From: Phycisphaerae bacterium
GTDB lineage: Bacteria > Planctomycetota > Phycisphaerae > Phycisphaerales > Phycisphaeraceae
Direction: 5' to 3'
DNA: 64,000 bases
NCBI GenBank assembly: GCA_030432595.1
Contig: JAUIGU010000021.1
Coordinates: 1 to 64,000 of the forward strand
Made by a program: the position numbers and the translations under genes. This document shows positions 33,548-41,812 of this stretch, in pieces. The stretch's first letter is position 1; every line of letters begins with the position of its first letter. The notes beneath the pieces are model-generated. The model worked only from the letters and a program-made list of their open reading frames with translations, ran no database searches and was not told the origin of the DNA.

Positions 33548-34231
33548 ATGTTGCGATGCCTACCCGTGTTCGTGTTGACCGCGTTGTTGGTTGCGCCTTG
33601 TGCCGCCAACACCCTGCCCCTAACAATCGATTTTGAGCGTTTGCAGGAGAGTTACAGCGCACTTTCTCCCGATCGAACGCATACGCTCTACATCGGTGCA
33701 CGCCGCGAGTTTGCGTTCGACGATCCCACGCCAATAGAAGAACGCTTGGAGGCCTACGAGGGCGTCCGCCTGGTGAGCACGCCGATCACCCCCGGGTCCG
33801 TGGTCGATGTCACCGTCCCGGTCGAACCCGCCGCCCGCGACGCGTTGGCCGAGTTCGTCGCCAATACCTCCGAAGACATTTTTATCGGGATGAATCTCAT
33901 ATCGTCCGGTCAAGACGGGTCTATCGGATTGCTCAGCAGAGGCCGTGCTGAACTAAGCCTCGCGCTCATGCTCAACAATCAAGTCACCGCGGTCCGCATC
34001 CAGTACGACCCCGACGGCTCACTGCCTTCAACCGACCCGCCGCCCATGTTGCCCCCGACGTTCCCGCCGATCAACTACACCGCCCGGATCACCCTGACGT
34101 TCATCCCCGAACCCGCCGTCGGCACCAGCTTCCTGCTGGGCATCGCAGGCTTAACTCGCCGGCGGAAACGGGTCATGTCTTCGCAGCCTCCGGGCGTGGA
34201 CCGTCGGGGTCAATGTGCATTCACGACTTGA
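33548..34231 (+). CDS. Secreted PEP-CTERM protein with an extra C-terminal tail
   Basis: 227 residues; GGAG six bases before the ATG at 33548. Signal peptide to about residue 20 (APCAA-N), a single beta-rich domain, a Pro-rich spacer (SLPSTDPPPMLPPTFPPI), then the sorting signal IPEPAVGTSFLLGIAGLTRRRKR. PEP-CTERM proteins usually end within a few residues of the basic cluster, but this one runs on for about 19 residues (VMSSQPPGVDRRGQCAFTT) into the 3' end of trxB, overlapping it by 22 bases. The original stop was probably lost. Function unknown. Confidence 0.8.
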   Translation: MLRCLPVFVLTALLVAPCAANTLPLTIDFERLQESYSALSPDRTHTLYIGARREFAFDDPTPIEERLEAYEGVRLVSTPITPGSVVDVTVPVEPAARDALAEFVANTSEDIFIGMNLISSGQDGSIGLLSRGRAELSLALMLNNQVTAVRIQYDPDGSLPSTDPPPMLPPTFPPINYTARITLTFIPEPAVGTSFLLGIAGLTRRRKRVMSSQPPGVDRRGQCAFTT

Positions 34232-35277
34232 AACTCTTCCTCATGCTCCGCAATCCAGCGTTCGGCGTCGATGGCGGCTTTGCAGCCCATGCCCGCGGCG
34301 GTGATGGCCTGGCGGTAAGTGCTGTCGACGACGTCGCCGGCGAGGAAGACGCCGTCGATGTCGCAGGTGCTGCGGTACGGGTCTTTGAGGGTGAGGTAGC
34401 CCTTGTCGTCGGTGGGGAGTTGGCCGTCGAGGAAGCCGGTGATGGGCGTGTGGCCGATGGCGAGGAAGAGGCCGCCGAGCTTCATCTCGGATTCTTCGTT
34501 GGATTGGTTGTTGAGGAGCTTGACGCCGGTGATCTTGTCGTCGCCGAGGACGTCGGTGACCTCGGTGTGCCAGTGGATCTCGATCTTGTCGTGGTTGATC
34601 GCGCGGTCGGCCATGATCTTGCTGGCGCGGAGCTCGTCGCGGCGGACGAACATGTGGACCTTGCTGGCGAACTTGGCGAGGTAGGTGGCTTCTTCGACGG
34701 CGCTATCGCCGCCGCCGACGACTCCGAGCTCCTGGTCGCGGAACATGGGCAGCGCACCGTCGCAGACGGCACAGGCGGAGACGCCGCCGCCGGACTGGGC
34801 GAGGCGTTGCTCGTTGTCCAGGCCGAGCCAGTTGGCTTTCGCGCCGGTGGCGATGATGACGGATTTGGCGCGGGTTTCGTAGGCGTTGGAGCCGTCGCCC
34901 TTGACCTTGAAGGGGCGCTCGGAGAGATCGACCGACGCGACGTTTTGGAAGAGTTGGTAGAGCGTTTCGTTGGAGAGTTCTTCGATGGTTTTGACGCCGT
35001 CGTCGGTGACCACGCGGGTGCCGAAGCGCATGGCCTGGTGGTAGAACATGTGCATCATCTCGGGGCCGGTGATGCCTTTGGGGAAGCCGGGGTAGTTCTC
35101 GACGTCGGTGGTGAGCATCAACTGCCCGCCGGGCAGCAGGTCTTTGCCAGCCGCACGTCCCGGGTAGACGAGCGGGTTGAGGTTGGCGCGGGCGGCGTAG
35201 ATGGCGGCGGTCCAGCCGGCGGGGCCGGAGCCGATGATGACGACGTCTTCAAGGGTTTGGTGGTTGGCGTCAGGCAT
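34210..35277 (-). CDS. trxB: Thioredoxin reductase
   Basis: FAD/NADPH enzyme that reduces thioredoxin. 355 residues, somewhat longer than the usual 315-320 because of extra loops (for instance EQRLAQSGGG and the N-terminal MPDANHQTLE). FAD motif GSGPAGWTAAIYAAR at 16-30, redox-active CAVCDG at 169-174, NADPH motif VVGGGDSAVEEATYLAKF, FLAGDVVDSTYRQAITAAGMGCKAA near the end. Overlaps the tail of the convergent PEP-CTERM gene. Followed (upstream by sense) by the nonulosonic acid cluster. Confidence 0.94.
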   Translation of the reverse strand: MPDANHQTLEDVVIIGSGPAGWTAAIYAARANLNPLVYPGRAAGKDLLPGGQLMLTTDVENYPGFPKGITGPEMMHMFYHQAMRFGTRVVTDDGVKTIEELSNETLYQLFQNVASVDLSERPFKVKGDGSNAYETRAKSVIIATGAKANWLGLDNEQRLAQSGGGVSACAVCDGALPMFRDQELGVVGGGDSAVEEATYLAKFASKVHMFVRRDELRASKIMADRAINHDKIEIHWHTEVTDVLGDDKITGVKLLNNQSNEESEMKLGGLFLAIGHTPITGFLDGQLPTDDKGYLTLKDPYRSTCDIDGVFLAGDVVDSTYRQAITAAGMGCKAAIDAERWIAEHEEEFQVVNAH

Positions 35278-35397
35278 GGGCGGATGGTAGCAGGGAAGGC
35301 GCGGGGCCTTTTCCGTAGATGGCGAAGACGACCCGGACCTTCGCGTGGCTCAGGTCCGGCTTGGGGAGACGGCGGCGTCACTGACGAGAGAACCGCG

Positions 35398-36480
35398 TCA
35401 ATACGCGTTTTGTTTCCGCACCGGGAGTTGCTTGAGGTTCACGGTCGCGAGCAGGTCGGCGACGCGCGAGCCGGTGTCGCCCTTGCCGTAGGGGTGGCGG
35501 AACGTCTGGCGATCCAAGGACTCCGCGGTGGACACGGCGTCCGCAACACTCTGCCGGCCGTAGTCGCAGTCGATGACATTCTCGCAGCGTTCCCGTCCGG
35601 CTTGACGCGGGCCGATATTCACGCAAGGCGTGCCCAGGATCGCCGCCTCGATGAGACCGGCACTGCTGTTGCCCACGATCAGACGGGCGCCCTTGATGAG
35701 TTCCAGGAAACGCTTGCGTGGTACATGAGACGCGGTGCGTGGTTTCTTTGCTCGGATCGCGGCCACGATTCCCCCGAAACCCGGGTCGTGGTTGGGCTGA
35801 AAAACGAGGCGGTCATAATGGTCCGTGGCTTCGAGCGTGCCGAGCATGCGTTCGCGCTCGATGGGTTCATGGTCACCCACCGGGTGTTGAAGCACAATCA
35901 CTTCGGGCGCATCGGCGGCGGGCATGACGTCGGCCAAACCATCCGCCGCGGGCGAGCCGACTACGTGGACACACTCCGGGTTCTCGCCCATACGGAGGAG
36001 CCGTTCTTTGCTCTGGGCCGTTGCCGGGAGGTGCAGATGAGCCAGTTTGGACATGGCGTGTCGCATCGCTTCGTCGGAGACGCCCTCGGCGCGGTCGCCG
36101 CCGTGCATGTGGGCGACCCGGAGACCCGAGAGTGATGCGGCCGTCGTCGCCGCAAAGGCTTCGATCCGGTCACCAAGCACCAACACAAACTCGGGGCGCG
36201 GTTCAGGCTTGTCGAACAGACGTGTGAACAGAGAAATGCCTTGCCCCACTGCTTCGGCGTACTCTCGGCGCGTGCCCGAACCGGTGTCCATTCGAACCTG
36301 ATCGCTGGGCCGATATCGAAATCGTATGTCGCGCAGCGAGCCGGACGTTAAATGGGCACCTGCGACGATCAGGCGGAGTTTGAGGGTTGCCCGGTTTTCA
36401 ATCGCCTGGAGGACCGGCTCAAGCAAACCGTACTCGGCGCGGGTGCCGGTGACGACGGCGATGGTGCGCGGCGTGGCCAT
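35398..36480 (-). CDS. neuC: UDP-N-acetylglucosamine 2-epimerase, hydrolysing (NeuC/LegG type)
   Basis: Removes UDP and epimerises C2 of a UDP-HexNAc to supply ManNAc or its 6-deoxy-diamino analogue for nonulosonic acid synthesis. 360 residues: start IAVVTGTRAEYGLLEPVLQAI, VLVLGDRIEAFAATTAASLSGLRVAHMHGGD, then SDEAMRHAMSKLAHLHLPAT, and the GNSSAGLIEAAILGTPCVNIGPRQAGRERCENVI binding loop. It lies two bases after a CMP-sugar synthetase gene, so the two are an operon. Whether the product is sialic, legionaminic or another acid cannot be decided; the NeuB-type synthase is not in the window. Confidence 0.9.
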   Translation of the reverse strand: MATPRTIAVVTGTRAEYGLLEPVLQAIENRATLKLRLIVAGAHLTSGSLRDIRFRYRPSDQVRMDTGSGTRREYAEAVGQGISLFTRLFDKPEPRPEFVLVLGDRIEAFAATTAASLSGLRVAHMHGGDRAEGVSDEAMRHAMSKLAHLHLPATAQSKERLLRMGENPECVHVVGSPAADGLADVMPAADAPEVIVLQHPVGDHEPIERERMLGTLEATDHYDRLVFQPNHDPGFGGIVAAIRAKKPRTASHVPRKRFLELIKGARLIVGNSSAGLIEAAILGTPCVNIGPRQAGRERCENVIDCDYGRQSVADAVSTAESLDRQTFRHPYGKGDTGSRVADLLATVNLKQLPVRKQNAY

Positions 36481-36481
36481 G

Positions 36482-37204
36482 TCAGCCGGCGGCGCGCTGC
36501 TGGTTCGCGCGGCGCGTGAGGATCGCCTCGGCGACGATGAGGTCGAGTTCTTCGTCGATGTCCACGACTTCGCCGTGCCCGGTCACAATCGCGCGGCGGT
36601 CGATGCCCAGGAACGCGTGGGGCTCGCCAGCTTCAGTGTTTAACAACGACTCACGCGTGACCGCGATGACCCCGCCGTCGAGTTCGTAGAGCGGGGGCAG
36701 GTCCTGCCGACGGTACACGCGGTTGGGGATGTGCTGGAGCAGCGCGTCGCCGGTGTCGCCGCCGACTTCCTTCATCCAGTACGGGTGGTGCTTGCCGACG
36801 GGGCCGACGGACTGCACAGAGTCGCAGCCGGTGTCGCGGAGCTTGGCGACGGCGCGGTCGGTGAGGTCGGCCGGGCGGACGGGGATGTTGCCGTAGAGGA
36901 TGACCACCGCGTCGAAGTCGCCGTCGGGGTCGAGGCGTTGTACGGCGTGCCGCGCCGCGGCATCGACGGTGGCAGCGTCATCGGCGAGCGCGTGGGGGCG
37001 GTGGGTCACTTCGGCGCCGCACGACGCGGCGATGGCCTTGAGCTCGGCGCCGTCGGTGCTGACGACGAGCCGATCGAGCGATGCGCTGCGCTGGGCGTGC
37101 TCGATGGTCCACGCGAGCACGGGCCGGCCGGCACAGGGCAACGCGTTCTTGGAGGGCAGGCCTTGGCTGCCGGCGCGGGCGAGGATGACGGCGAGGGTGG
37201 GCAT
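36482..37204 (-). CDS. CMP-nonulosonate (acylneuraminate) cytidylyltransferase
   Basis: Activates a sialic-acid-like sugar with CTP. 240 residues from the ATG at 37204, which begins MPTLAVILARAGSQGLPSKNALPCAGRPVLAW, the CTP-binding fingerprint of NeuA/LegF/PseF. Further conserved parts are ATVDAAARHAVQRL, the ILYGNIPVRPADLTDRAV loop and HHPYWMKEV. The last helix ends GEVVDIDEELDLIVAEAIL, as in NeuA. A longer open frame to 37627 has no related sequence. It precedes the epimerase gene and follows the fused nucleotidyltransferase/SPASM gene across a heptamer array. Confidence 0.92.
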   Translation of the reverse strand: MPTLAVILARAGSQGLPSKNALPCAGRPVLAWTIEHAQRSASLDRLVVSTDGAELKAIAASCGAEVTHRPHALADDAATVDAAARHAVQRLDPDGDFDAVVILYGNIPVRPADLTDRAVAKLRDTGCDSVQSVGPVGKHHPYWMKEVGGDTGDALLQHIPNRVYRRQDLPPLYELDGGVIAVTRESLLNTEAGEPHAFLGIDRRAIVTGHGEVVDIDEELDLIVAEAILTRRANQQRAAG

Positions 37205-37205
37205 G

Positions 37206-37245
37206 GGTGTTTCGGGGTTCGGGGAGCGGGGAGCGGGGTTCGAAA
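37206..37245. repeat. Heptamer array, family C
   Basis: Four clean units at 37213-37240, GGGGTTC and GGGGAGC alternating in an ABBA order, immediately before the cytidylyltransferase ATG. No ribosome binding site is left between array and start. Confidence 0.7.
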
Positions 37246-37266
37246 AGTGGTTGCAAACAGAGAGTT

Positions 37267-38955
37267 TCAGCAAACAACAGCGTCGCGCTGCGTTGCGTGG
37301 ATCGTGGCAAAATCGAAACAGCGTCGGCACATCGGCGAGTGGTCCGGCGACCACGCCGGGTCGAGATTCAGCGTCGGCACGCGCCGCCAGAGTTCGAGCA
37401 GGGACGCGTCGCGCACGTTGCCCAGCGCGGCGCGGCCGAACCAGTCCTGGTGGCACAGCGAGACGTCGCCGTTGCTCCAGACCGTCAGGCGTTGTTTGCG
37501 TTGGAACGGATCGGGTTCGGCCCACGGCGGGTCCATCGGCACGGGGTTGCGGTCGGGCGCCAACGCGAAATCGCCCGTGCCGCCGGTGGAAAAGCGCTGG
37601 ATCACGGCATGGTCGGCGAGCTGCCACCAGCGCTCGAAGAAGGTCTCCAACTCGGGCGTGGTCACGTCGGTCTTGGCGAGCATCGGCACGATGGCCGGGC
37701 GTTGGTCGGCGGGGTGATTGAACAGACGTTGCAGCGTCTGCAGAACCTGCGCGAACGCCTGGGTCCCGGTTTCCTTCGCGTGGGTCTCGGCAGTCTCGGC
37801 GTGCAACCGGACGAAGACCACGTCAGGCGCGCCGGCGAGGATTTGCTCGGCCAGCGCTTCGGGGGTTTCTTCCGAGTGGGCCAGCAGATCGGTTTCCAAC
37901 GCAACCACCAGAGCACCCGCGTCTTTCAATCCGGATACGGCGTCGGTCCAGCGTGGGTGAAGACGCGGATCGCCGACGCCACCGAGCGTGACTGTTCGGC
38001 CGCGCAGTTGCGGCGCAAGGTCGGTGAACACGTCGAACGGCAGATCTTCACGCTCGATGTCGGCGTGGTGGCCGGGCGTGCTCGGCCCGGTCGTCAGCCG
38101 GCGTGGCGTGAGTTCGACCACGATCTGCGGGGGCAACGACTCGAAACAGGGCGCAGGCCGGGCGGACTCATGACGCCGAACCGTTTCGGTCACGGCGAAC
38201 GCATCGGCGGTGACGTGATCGGTGCCGAGTTGCTCGAAGATACAGGTGATGCGTCGCTGCGCTTCGGGCGTATCAAAGATGAAGCGCCGCGCAGTGTCAC
38301 GAACGGAAGGCGGGACGGCGGCGTTGAACTCGAGCCCGATCGGGTCCAGGGCCGGGCGGCGCGGGTTGTAGGCGAGCAGGGACGCGAAGTCGTGCCCGGT
38401 GTTGGCCATGTCGTGCAGGAGTGACGCGGCCACGACGACGCCGCACAACCCGGGCGGGGCCTGGCTGAAACACAGCTTCATGTTGTCGGGCGCGGAGCGG
38501 TGGATGGCGAGCAGTTCACTGCAGAGCGCTGGATCGATCATCGGCCAGTCGGCACCCAGGATTAGCGCGGCATCGATGCCGTGCGCCGCGGCAACTTCGG
38601 CGAGCGGCGCGGTCGGCGTGAGTTCGTCCCAAACGGTGGCGCCTCGGAAACCGCCGCGCCAGCCGTCGAGCGTCCAGGCGCGGCGGATCGCGCGGCGGCG
38701 GGTGTTGGCGTCGTTCCAGGCGTCGGGCGGGATCGCGACCGGCTCGACCGGCCGATCGATTCCTGTGCCGGATAATTCGGGAATCGGACGATTCTCCGGG
38801 TGCAGCACCAGCACACGCGTAAGTCCTGGGGTCCGGGCGACGCGGCGGAGCGTGGCGCCCAGCACGGTGTCGTCGCCGAGCGGCGCGTCGAGCCGGCGGG
38901 CGTGGCCGAGTTGACCGGCGTCGGGGTTCGCGATGACCAGGGCCGCGGTGTTCAT
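37267..38955 (-). CDS. Nucleotidyltransferase-like domain fused to a SPASM protein without radical-SAM cysteines
   Basis: 562 residues. Residues 1-260 resemble SpsF/KdsB-type nucleotidyltransferases (VIANPD...LGATLRRVARTPGLTRVLVLHP, LILGADWPMIDPAL). Residues about 275-480 follow a radical-SAM barrel, but where CxxxCxxC should be stands ELTPRRLTTGPSTPGHH (281-297); the glycine strand TVTLGGVGDPRLHPRW is kept. The C-terminus is SPASM-like: VWSNGDVSLCHQDWFGRAALGNVRDASLLELW and CRRCFDF. So the barrel probably cannot bind the catalytic cluster, while the auxiliary cluster may remain. It sits in the nonulosonic acid/Maf cluster. Enzymatic role unknown. Confidence 0.75.
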   Translation of the reverse strand: MNTAALVIANPDAGQLGHARRLDAPLGDDTVLGATLRRVARTPGLTRVLVLHPENRPIPELSGTGIDRPVEPVAIPPDAWNDANTRRRAIRRAWTLDGWRGGFRGATVWDELTPTAPLAEVAAAHGIDAALILGADWPMIDPALCSELLAIHRSAPDNMKLCFSQAPPGLCGVVVAASLLHDMANTGHDFASLLAYNPRRPALDPIGLEFNAAVPPSVRDTARRFIFDTPEAQRRITCIFEQLGTDHVTADAFAVTETVRRHESARPAPCFESLPPQIVVELTPRRLTTGPSTPGHHADIEREDLPFDVFTDLAPQLRGRTVTLGGVGDPRLHPRWTDAVSGLKDAGALVVALETDLLAHSEETPEALAEQILAGAPDVVFVRLHAETAETHAKETGTQAFAQVLQTLQRLFNHPADQRPAIVPMLAKTDVTTPELETFFERWWQLADHAVIQRFSTGGTGDFALAPDRNPVPMDPPWAEPDPFQRKQRLTVWSNGDVSLCHQDWFGRAALGNVRDASLLELWRRVPTLNLDPAWSPDHSPMCRRCFDFATIHATQRDAVVC

Positions 38956-38986
38956 GGCTTTGTTGACGGGTTCTTTACGGTTCGGG

Positions 38987-41017
38987 TTACGCCGCCTGGA
39001 CGAGCGGGCCCGCGGCCTCTGACCCCTGATCGACCGCGCCCGGGTTCTCGGCTTTCTCTTTCATCGCACGCCGCTGCCGTTCTGCCCGGTCGAGCGCGTC
39101 GCGGAAGATCGCCAGCGCCTCCTCGCTCGCCTGCCCGAGCCAGCGCAGGTTTTCCTGATCGCGTTTGAGTTGCCGGCCGAGCTTTTCGTGGTCCGTCACG
39201 CCGCTGCGTTCGATCAGGCGGTCGTTGCGCTGGCGATGGAAGGCACCGATGATGTTGACGGTGTTCACGAGCGCGAAGATCTCGCCGAGTTCGCCGTGGA
39301 CGCGGGCCTTGTAGACGTCGAGCTTCTTGAACAGCTTGTTGAGCTTGTCCTTCTGGCTGAGGTGTTTCTGCATCTCGTCAAGCAGCGCGGTGGACTCCCT
39401 GCAGAGCCTCCCCAACGCCTGCGTCTCTTTCACACGTTCGGCCAGGCGGGCGGTCAACGCGGCGTGACGGGCGTCGTCCAGTTCGGTCGAGGGCAGAGGC
39501 AGCCGCGGCACGTCTGCCGTGGCGTGCCGTTCGAGCGTGTCGCGCAGTGCCGCGCGGGTCGTGTGCGCCTTGGGCAGGCCGCCTTCGGTGGCGTCGATCA
39601 CGGCGGTGCCCGCGTCAGCCATCTCCTTGAAGTCGCGCTCGAACTGCTTGAGGTACGTGAGCATCTGCTCGTCGGAGAAACACGGCCGGCCGTGCACGTC
39701 TTCCATCCGGCGGATGCTGCCGCGCATGCGGGCGATGCGCGTCCACTCCATCATCTCGATCGTGTTGATCGGCGAAAGCTCGCACGCCCAGACCTTGTGC
39801 ACCGCGGTGCCGGGCGCGTAGTAGAGCCCGTCGGAGAAGCCCAGGTCCTGCCCGATGAGCACGATCGGGTTGCAGCCCAGGTGCTGCGCGAGGTAGACGG
39901 ACAGGTGCGCGACGGTCGCGCCGGAATTGAGCGCGACGCGCGGCCGGGCCAGGTCGCCCAGCAGGCGGTCGCTGAAGTCGTTCTTGAGCAGCCGCACCGG
40001 CCCGGGGAACGCGTCGAGGACCGCCGGGTGCGCCTTGGGCTCGGCGACGAGCGTGACCTCGGGCAGCGGCGGAAGGCCCTCGTAGAACCGGGCACAGATC
40101 GGTGAGTAGTCCAGCGCGGTCACGAAGTCGGGACGGATTCCCCGGACCAACAGCGGCCGCAGCGCGGTCTGCACCGCGATCAGCACGACGCGTTTCCGCA
40201 AGTCCGGGTCGGCGAGCAGATCAACATTGCGCACCAGCGACGGGCCGGCGCCGACGCAGACCGCCACGCGGCCCTTCGCCGCGTCATGCAGATCGTCGGT
40301 CGTCGCGCCCGCGCCGTAGACCCCGAGGTTCAGCGCGAGGTTGCGGCAGGTCCGCGACGCGTTGACCAAGGCCGTCGCCAGGTTCGTGCGGCAGTAGGCC
40401 ATGAGGTCGGCGAGGTCGGTGCTGAACTGCGTGAACGACTCGGGGGCGAAGCGCCGGCTCGGCGGGTGCGTCACGAGCCGCGTCCCTTGCGTGAGGACGG
40501 CGGCGAAGCCCTCGAGCCGGGCGGTGAGCTCGCTGCGGTCGGCGTCGGGGCCGAACACGAAGACGTTCTTCTCGCCCAGCCAGGCGCTGTGGTCGACGCG
40601 TTCGAGCGTGGCGCGGAGCAGCGCGACATCCGGCTCAAAGACGATCAAGACCCCGAAGCTGCCGAGCGTGCGGTGCGCGGCCGCGGCGTGGTACCCGACG
40701 CCGAACCCCAGCACGGCGGCCGAGGCTATCTGGTCGTCGTCGAGTTCCCGGGTGAGTTTGTCCGCCTCCCCCACGGGGTCGTAGCGGCTGGCGAGGGTGA
40801 CGGGCCGGCCGGACAGTTCGCGGGTCGCGGTCCACGGGCCGGCTTTGGATTCGACCCACACGAGCTCGGCGGGAACCGCACGTTCGACGGATGCGGCGAT
40901 GGCCGGGTTCGAACGCGACAGCGCCGACAGATTCTTCCGCAGCGTCTCAGAAGACGGAGCGGGCGAGGTCGTACCGAAGGACCCAGAATCAGGGATGGAC
41001 GGATCGCGCATAGCCAT
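38987..41017 (-). CDS. Maf-type flagellin glycosyltransferase (DUF115 family)
   Basis: Motility accessory factor family, whose members attach nonulosonic acids to flagellin Ser/Thr. Taking the ATG at 41017 gives 676 residues; an in-frame ATG at 41164 is an alternative, and no Shine-Dalgarno site decides. N-terminal domain with GFGVGYHAAAAHRTLG, then the DUF115 core: VCVGAGPSLVRNVDLLADP, FVTALDYSPICARFYEG, NSGATVAHLSVYLAQHLGCNPIVLIGQDLGFSDG, MEDVHGRPCFSDEQM, and a long helical C-terminal region (about 500-676). The neighbouring epimerase and CMP-transferase plausibly supply its sugar. The octamer CCGATAAC lies just before the ATG. Confidence 0.87.
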   Translation of the reverse strand: MAMRDPSIPDSGSFGTTSPAPSSETLRKNLSALSRSNPAIAASVERAVPAELVWVESKAGPWTATRELSGRPVTLASRYDPVGEADKLTRELDDDQIASAAVLGFGVGYHAAAAHRTLGSFGVLIVFEPDVALLRATLERVDHSAWLGEKNVFVFGPDADRSELTARLEGFAAVLTQGTRLVTHPPSRRFAPESFTQFSTDLADLMAYCRTNLATALVNASRTCRNLALNLGVYGAGATTDDLHDAAKGRVAVCVGAGPSLVRNVDLLADPDLRKRVVLIAVQTALRPLLVRGIRPDFVTALDYSPICARFYEGLPPLPEVTLVAEPKAHPAVLDAFPGPVRLLKNDFSDRLLGDLARPRVALNSGATVAHLSVYLAQHLGCNPIVLIGQDLGFSDGLYYAPGTAVHKVWACELSPINTIEMMEWTRIARMRGSIRRMEDVHGRPCFSDEQMLTYLKQFERDFKEMADAGTAVIDATEGGLPKAHTTRAALRDTLERHATADVPRLPLPSTELDDARHAALTARLAERVKETQALGRLCRESTALLDEMQKHLSQKDKLNKLFKKLDVYKARVHGELGEIFALVNTVNIIGAFHRQRNDRLIERSGVTDHEKLGRQLKRDQENLRWLGQASEEALAIFRDALDRAERQRRAMKEKAENPGAVDQGSEAAGPLVQAA

Positions 41018-41027
41018 GGCCACAGGG

Positions 41028-41035
41028 GTTATCGG
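41028..41035 (-). promoter_or_regulatory. CCGATAAC motif before maf (sigma-28 -10-like)
   Basis: Reads CCGATAAC on the minus strand, 11 bases ahead of the ATG at 41017. The flanks CCGATAACCCCTGTGG match 15 of 16 bases of the site before motA. No TAAA-type -35 box was found, so the promoter role is a suggestion. Confidence 0.35.
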
Positions 41036-41203
41036 AGCATCACGGGCCGCGGCTGCAAACACCGGGGGGATCCGCGCCAAGTCCGCAGACGAGTGGCCCA
41101 CAGGTTTCTCAGGCTCAACCCACGTGGACGAAACCGGGCCCGGCCCACGCTCGAAAGCGGCCATCGCTCTTCGTGCCGTCCGTTCTCGGCGTAGGATGAC
41201 CCG

Positions 41204-41812
41204 ATGCTCGCGGTGGTCGATGTGCTTCAGCGATTCGTTTTTGAGCAGCCCTGGCCGCTCGCCATCGCCCTGGCCATCGTGTCGGCGGCGGTCAACGTCG
41301 CGGGCCAGAGGAAACGCAGCAAGGCGATGCGGCGTGGGTCGATGGCCGTCGCCGTCGTCGCCGGCGCGGTGCTGGCCCTGGGCTACACCCTCGAGACCGG
41401 CAACGAAGCCGTCGAACGCCACACGCACGGCCTGATCGACGCCACCGCCCCGCTCGACCTGGCAGCCTTCCAGGACCTGCTCGCCGACGACGCCCGCCTA
41501 CTCGGCGCCGACGGCGACATCTGGATCACCGGCGACGAGATCGTCGCCCGCCTGGACAACCGCGTGGCCGACCTCGAACTCGATCAGCGGATCACGGGCC
41601 TGACCGTCCAGCCCGTGCCCGGTCAACCGGGCCAGCGCCGCGCCGAGTTGGACCTGCGGACCAAAACCGTCAACACCGGCGGGCTGCCGCTGCTGACCTC
41701 GTGGTCGCTCCTGTGGCAGCGCGACGCAGACGACCCGCGAGTGTGGCGTCTGCTGGACGCCCGATGGCTACGATTCAACCAGAACCCGCCGACGCGAGAC
41801 ATGATCCGATGA
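41204..41812 (+). CDS. Hypothetical membrane protein with a SnoaL-like domain
   Basis: 202 residues. Two N-terminal membrane helices (about 17-33 and 46-62) with a basic loop QRKRSKAMRRGS between them, then a soluble domain of about 130 residues (LDLAAFQDLLADDARLLG..., RAELDLRTKTVNTGGLP, WSLLWQRDADDPRVWRLLDARWLRF) with the alpha-plus-beta pattern of NTF2/SnoaL folds. Function unknown. Its TGA overlaps the ATG of the next gene (ATGA), so the two are coupled. Divergent from maf. Confidence 0.75.
   Translation: MLAVVDVLQRFVFEQPWPLAIALAIVSAAVNVAGQRKRSKAMRRGSMAVAVVAGAVLALGYTLETGNEAVERHTHGLIDATAPLDLAAFQDLLADDARLLGADGDIWITGDEIVARLDNRVADLELDQRITGLTVQPVPGQPGQRRAELDLRTKTVNTGGLPLLTSWSLLWQRDADDPRVWRLLDARWLRFNQNPPTRDMIR

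Noticed and set aside
34213-36135. Plus-strand 640-codon open frame across trxB and neuC
   Set aside because: Runs antisense through two well supported genes.
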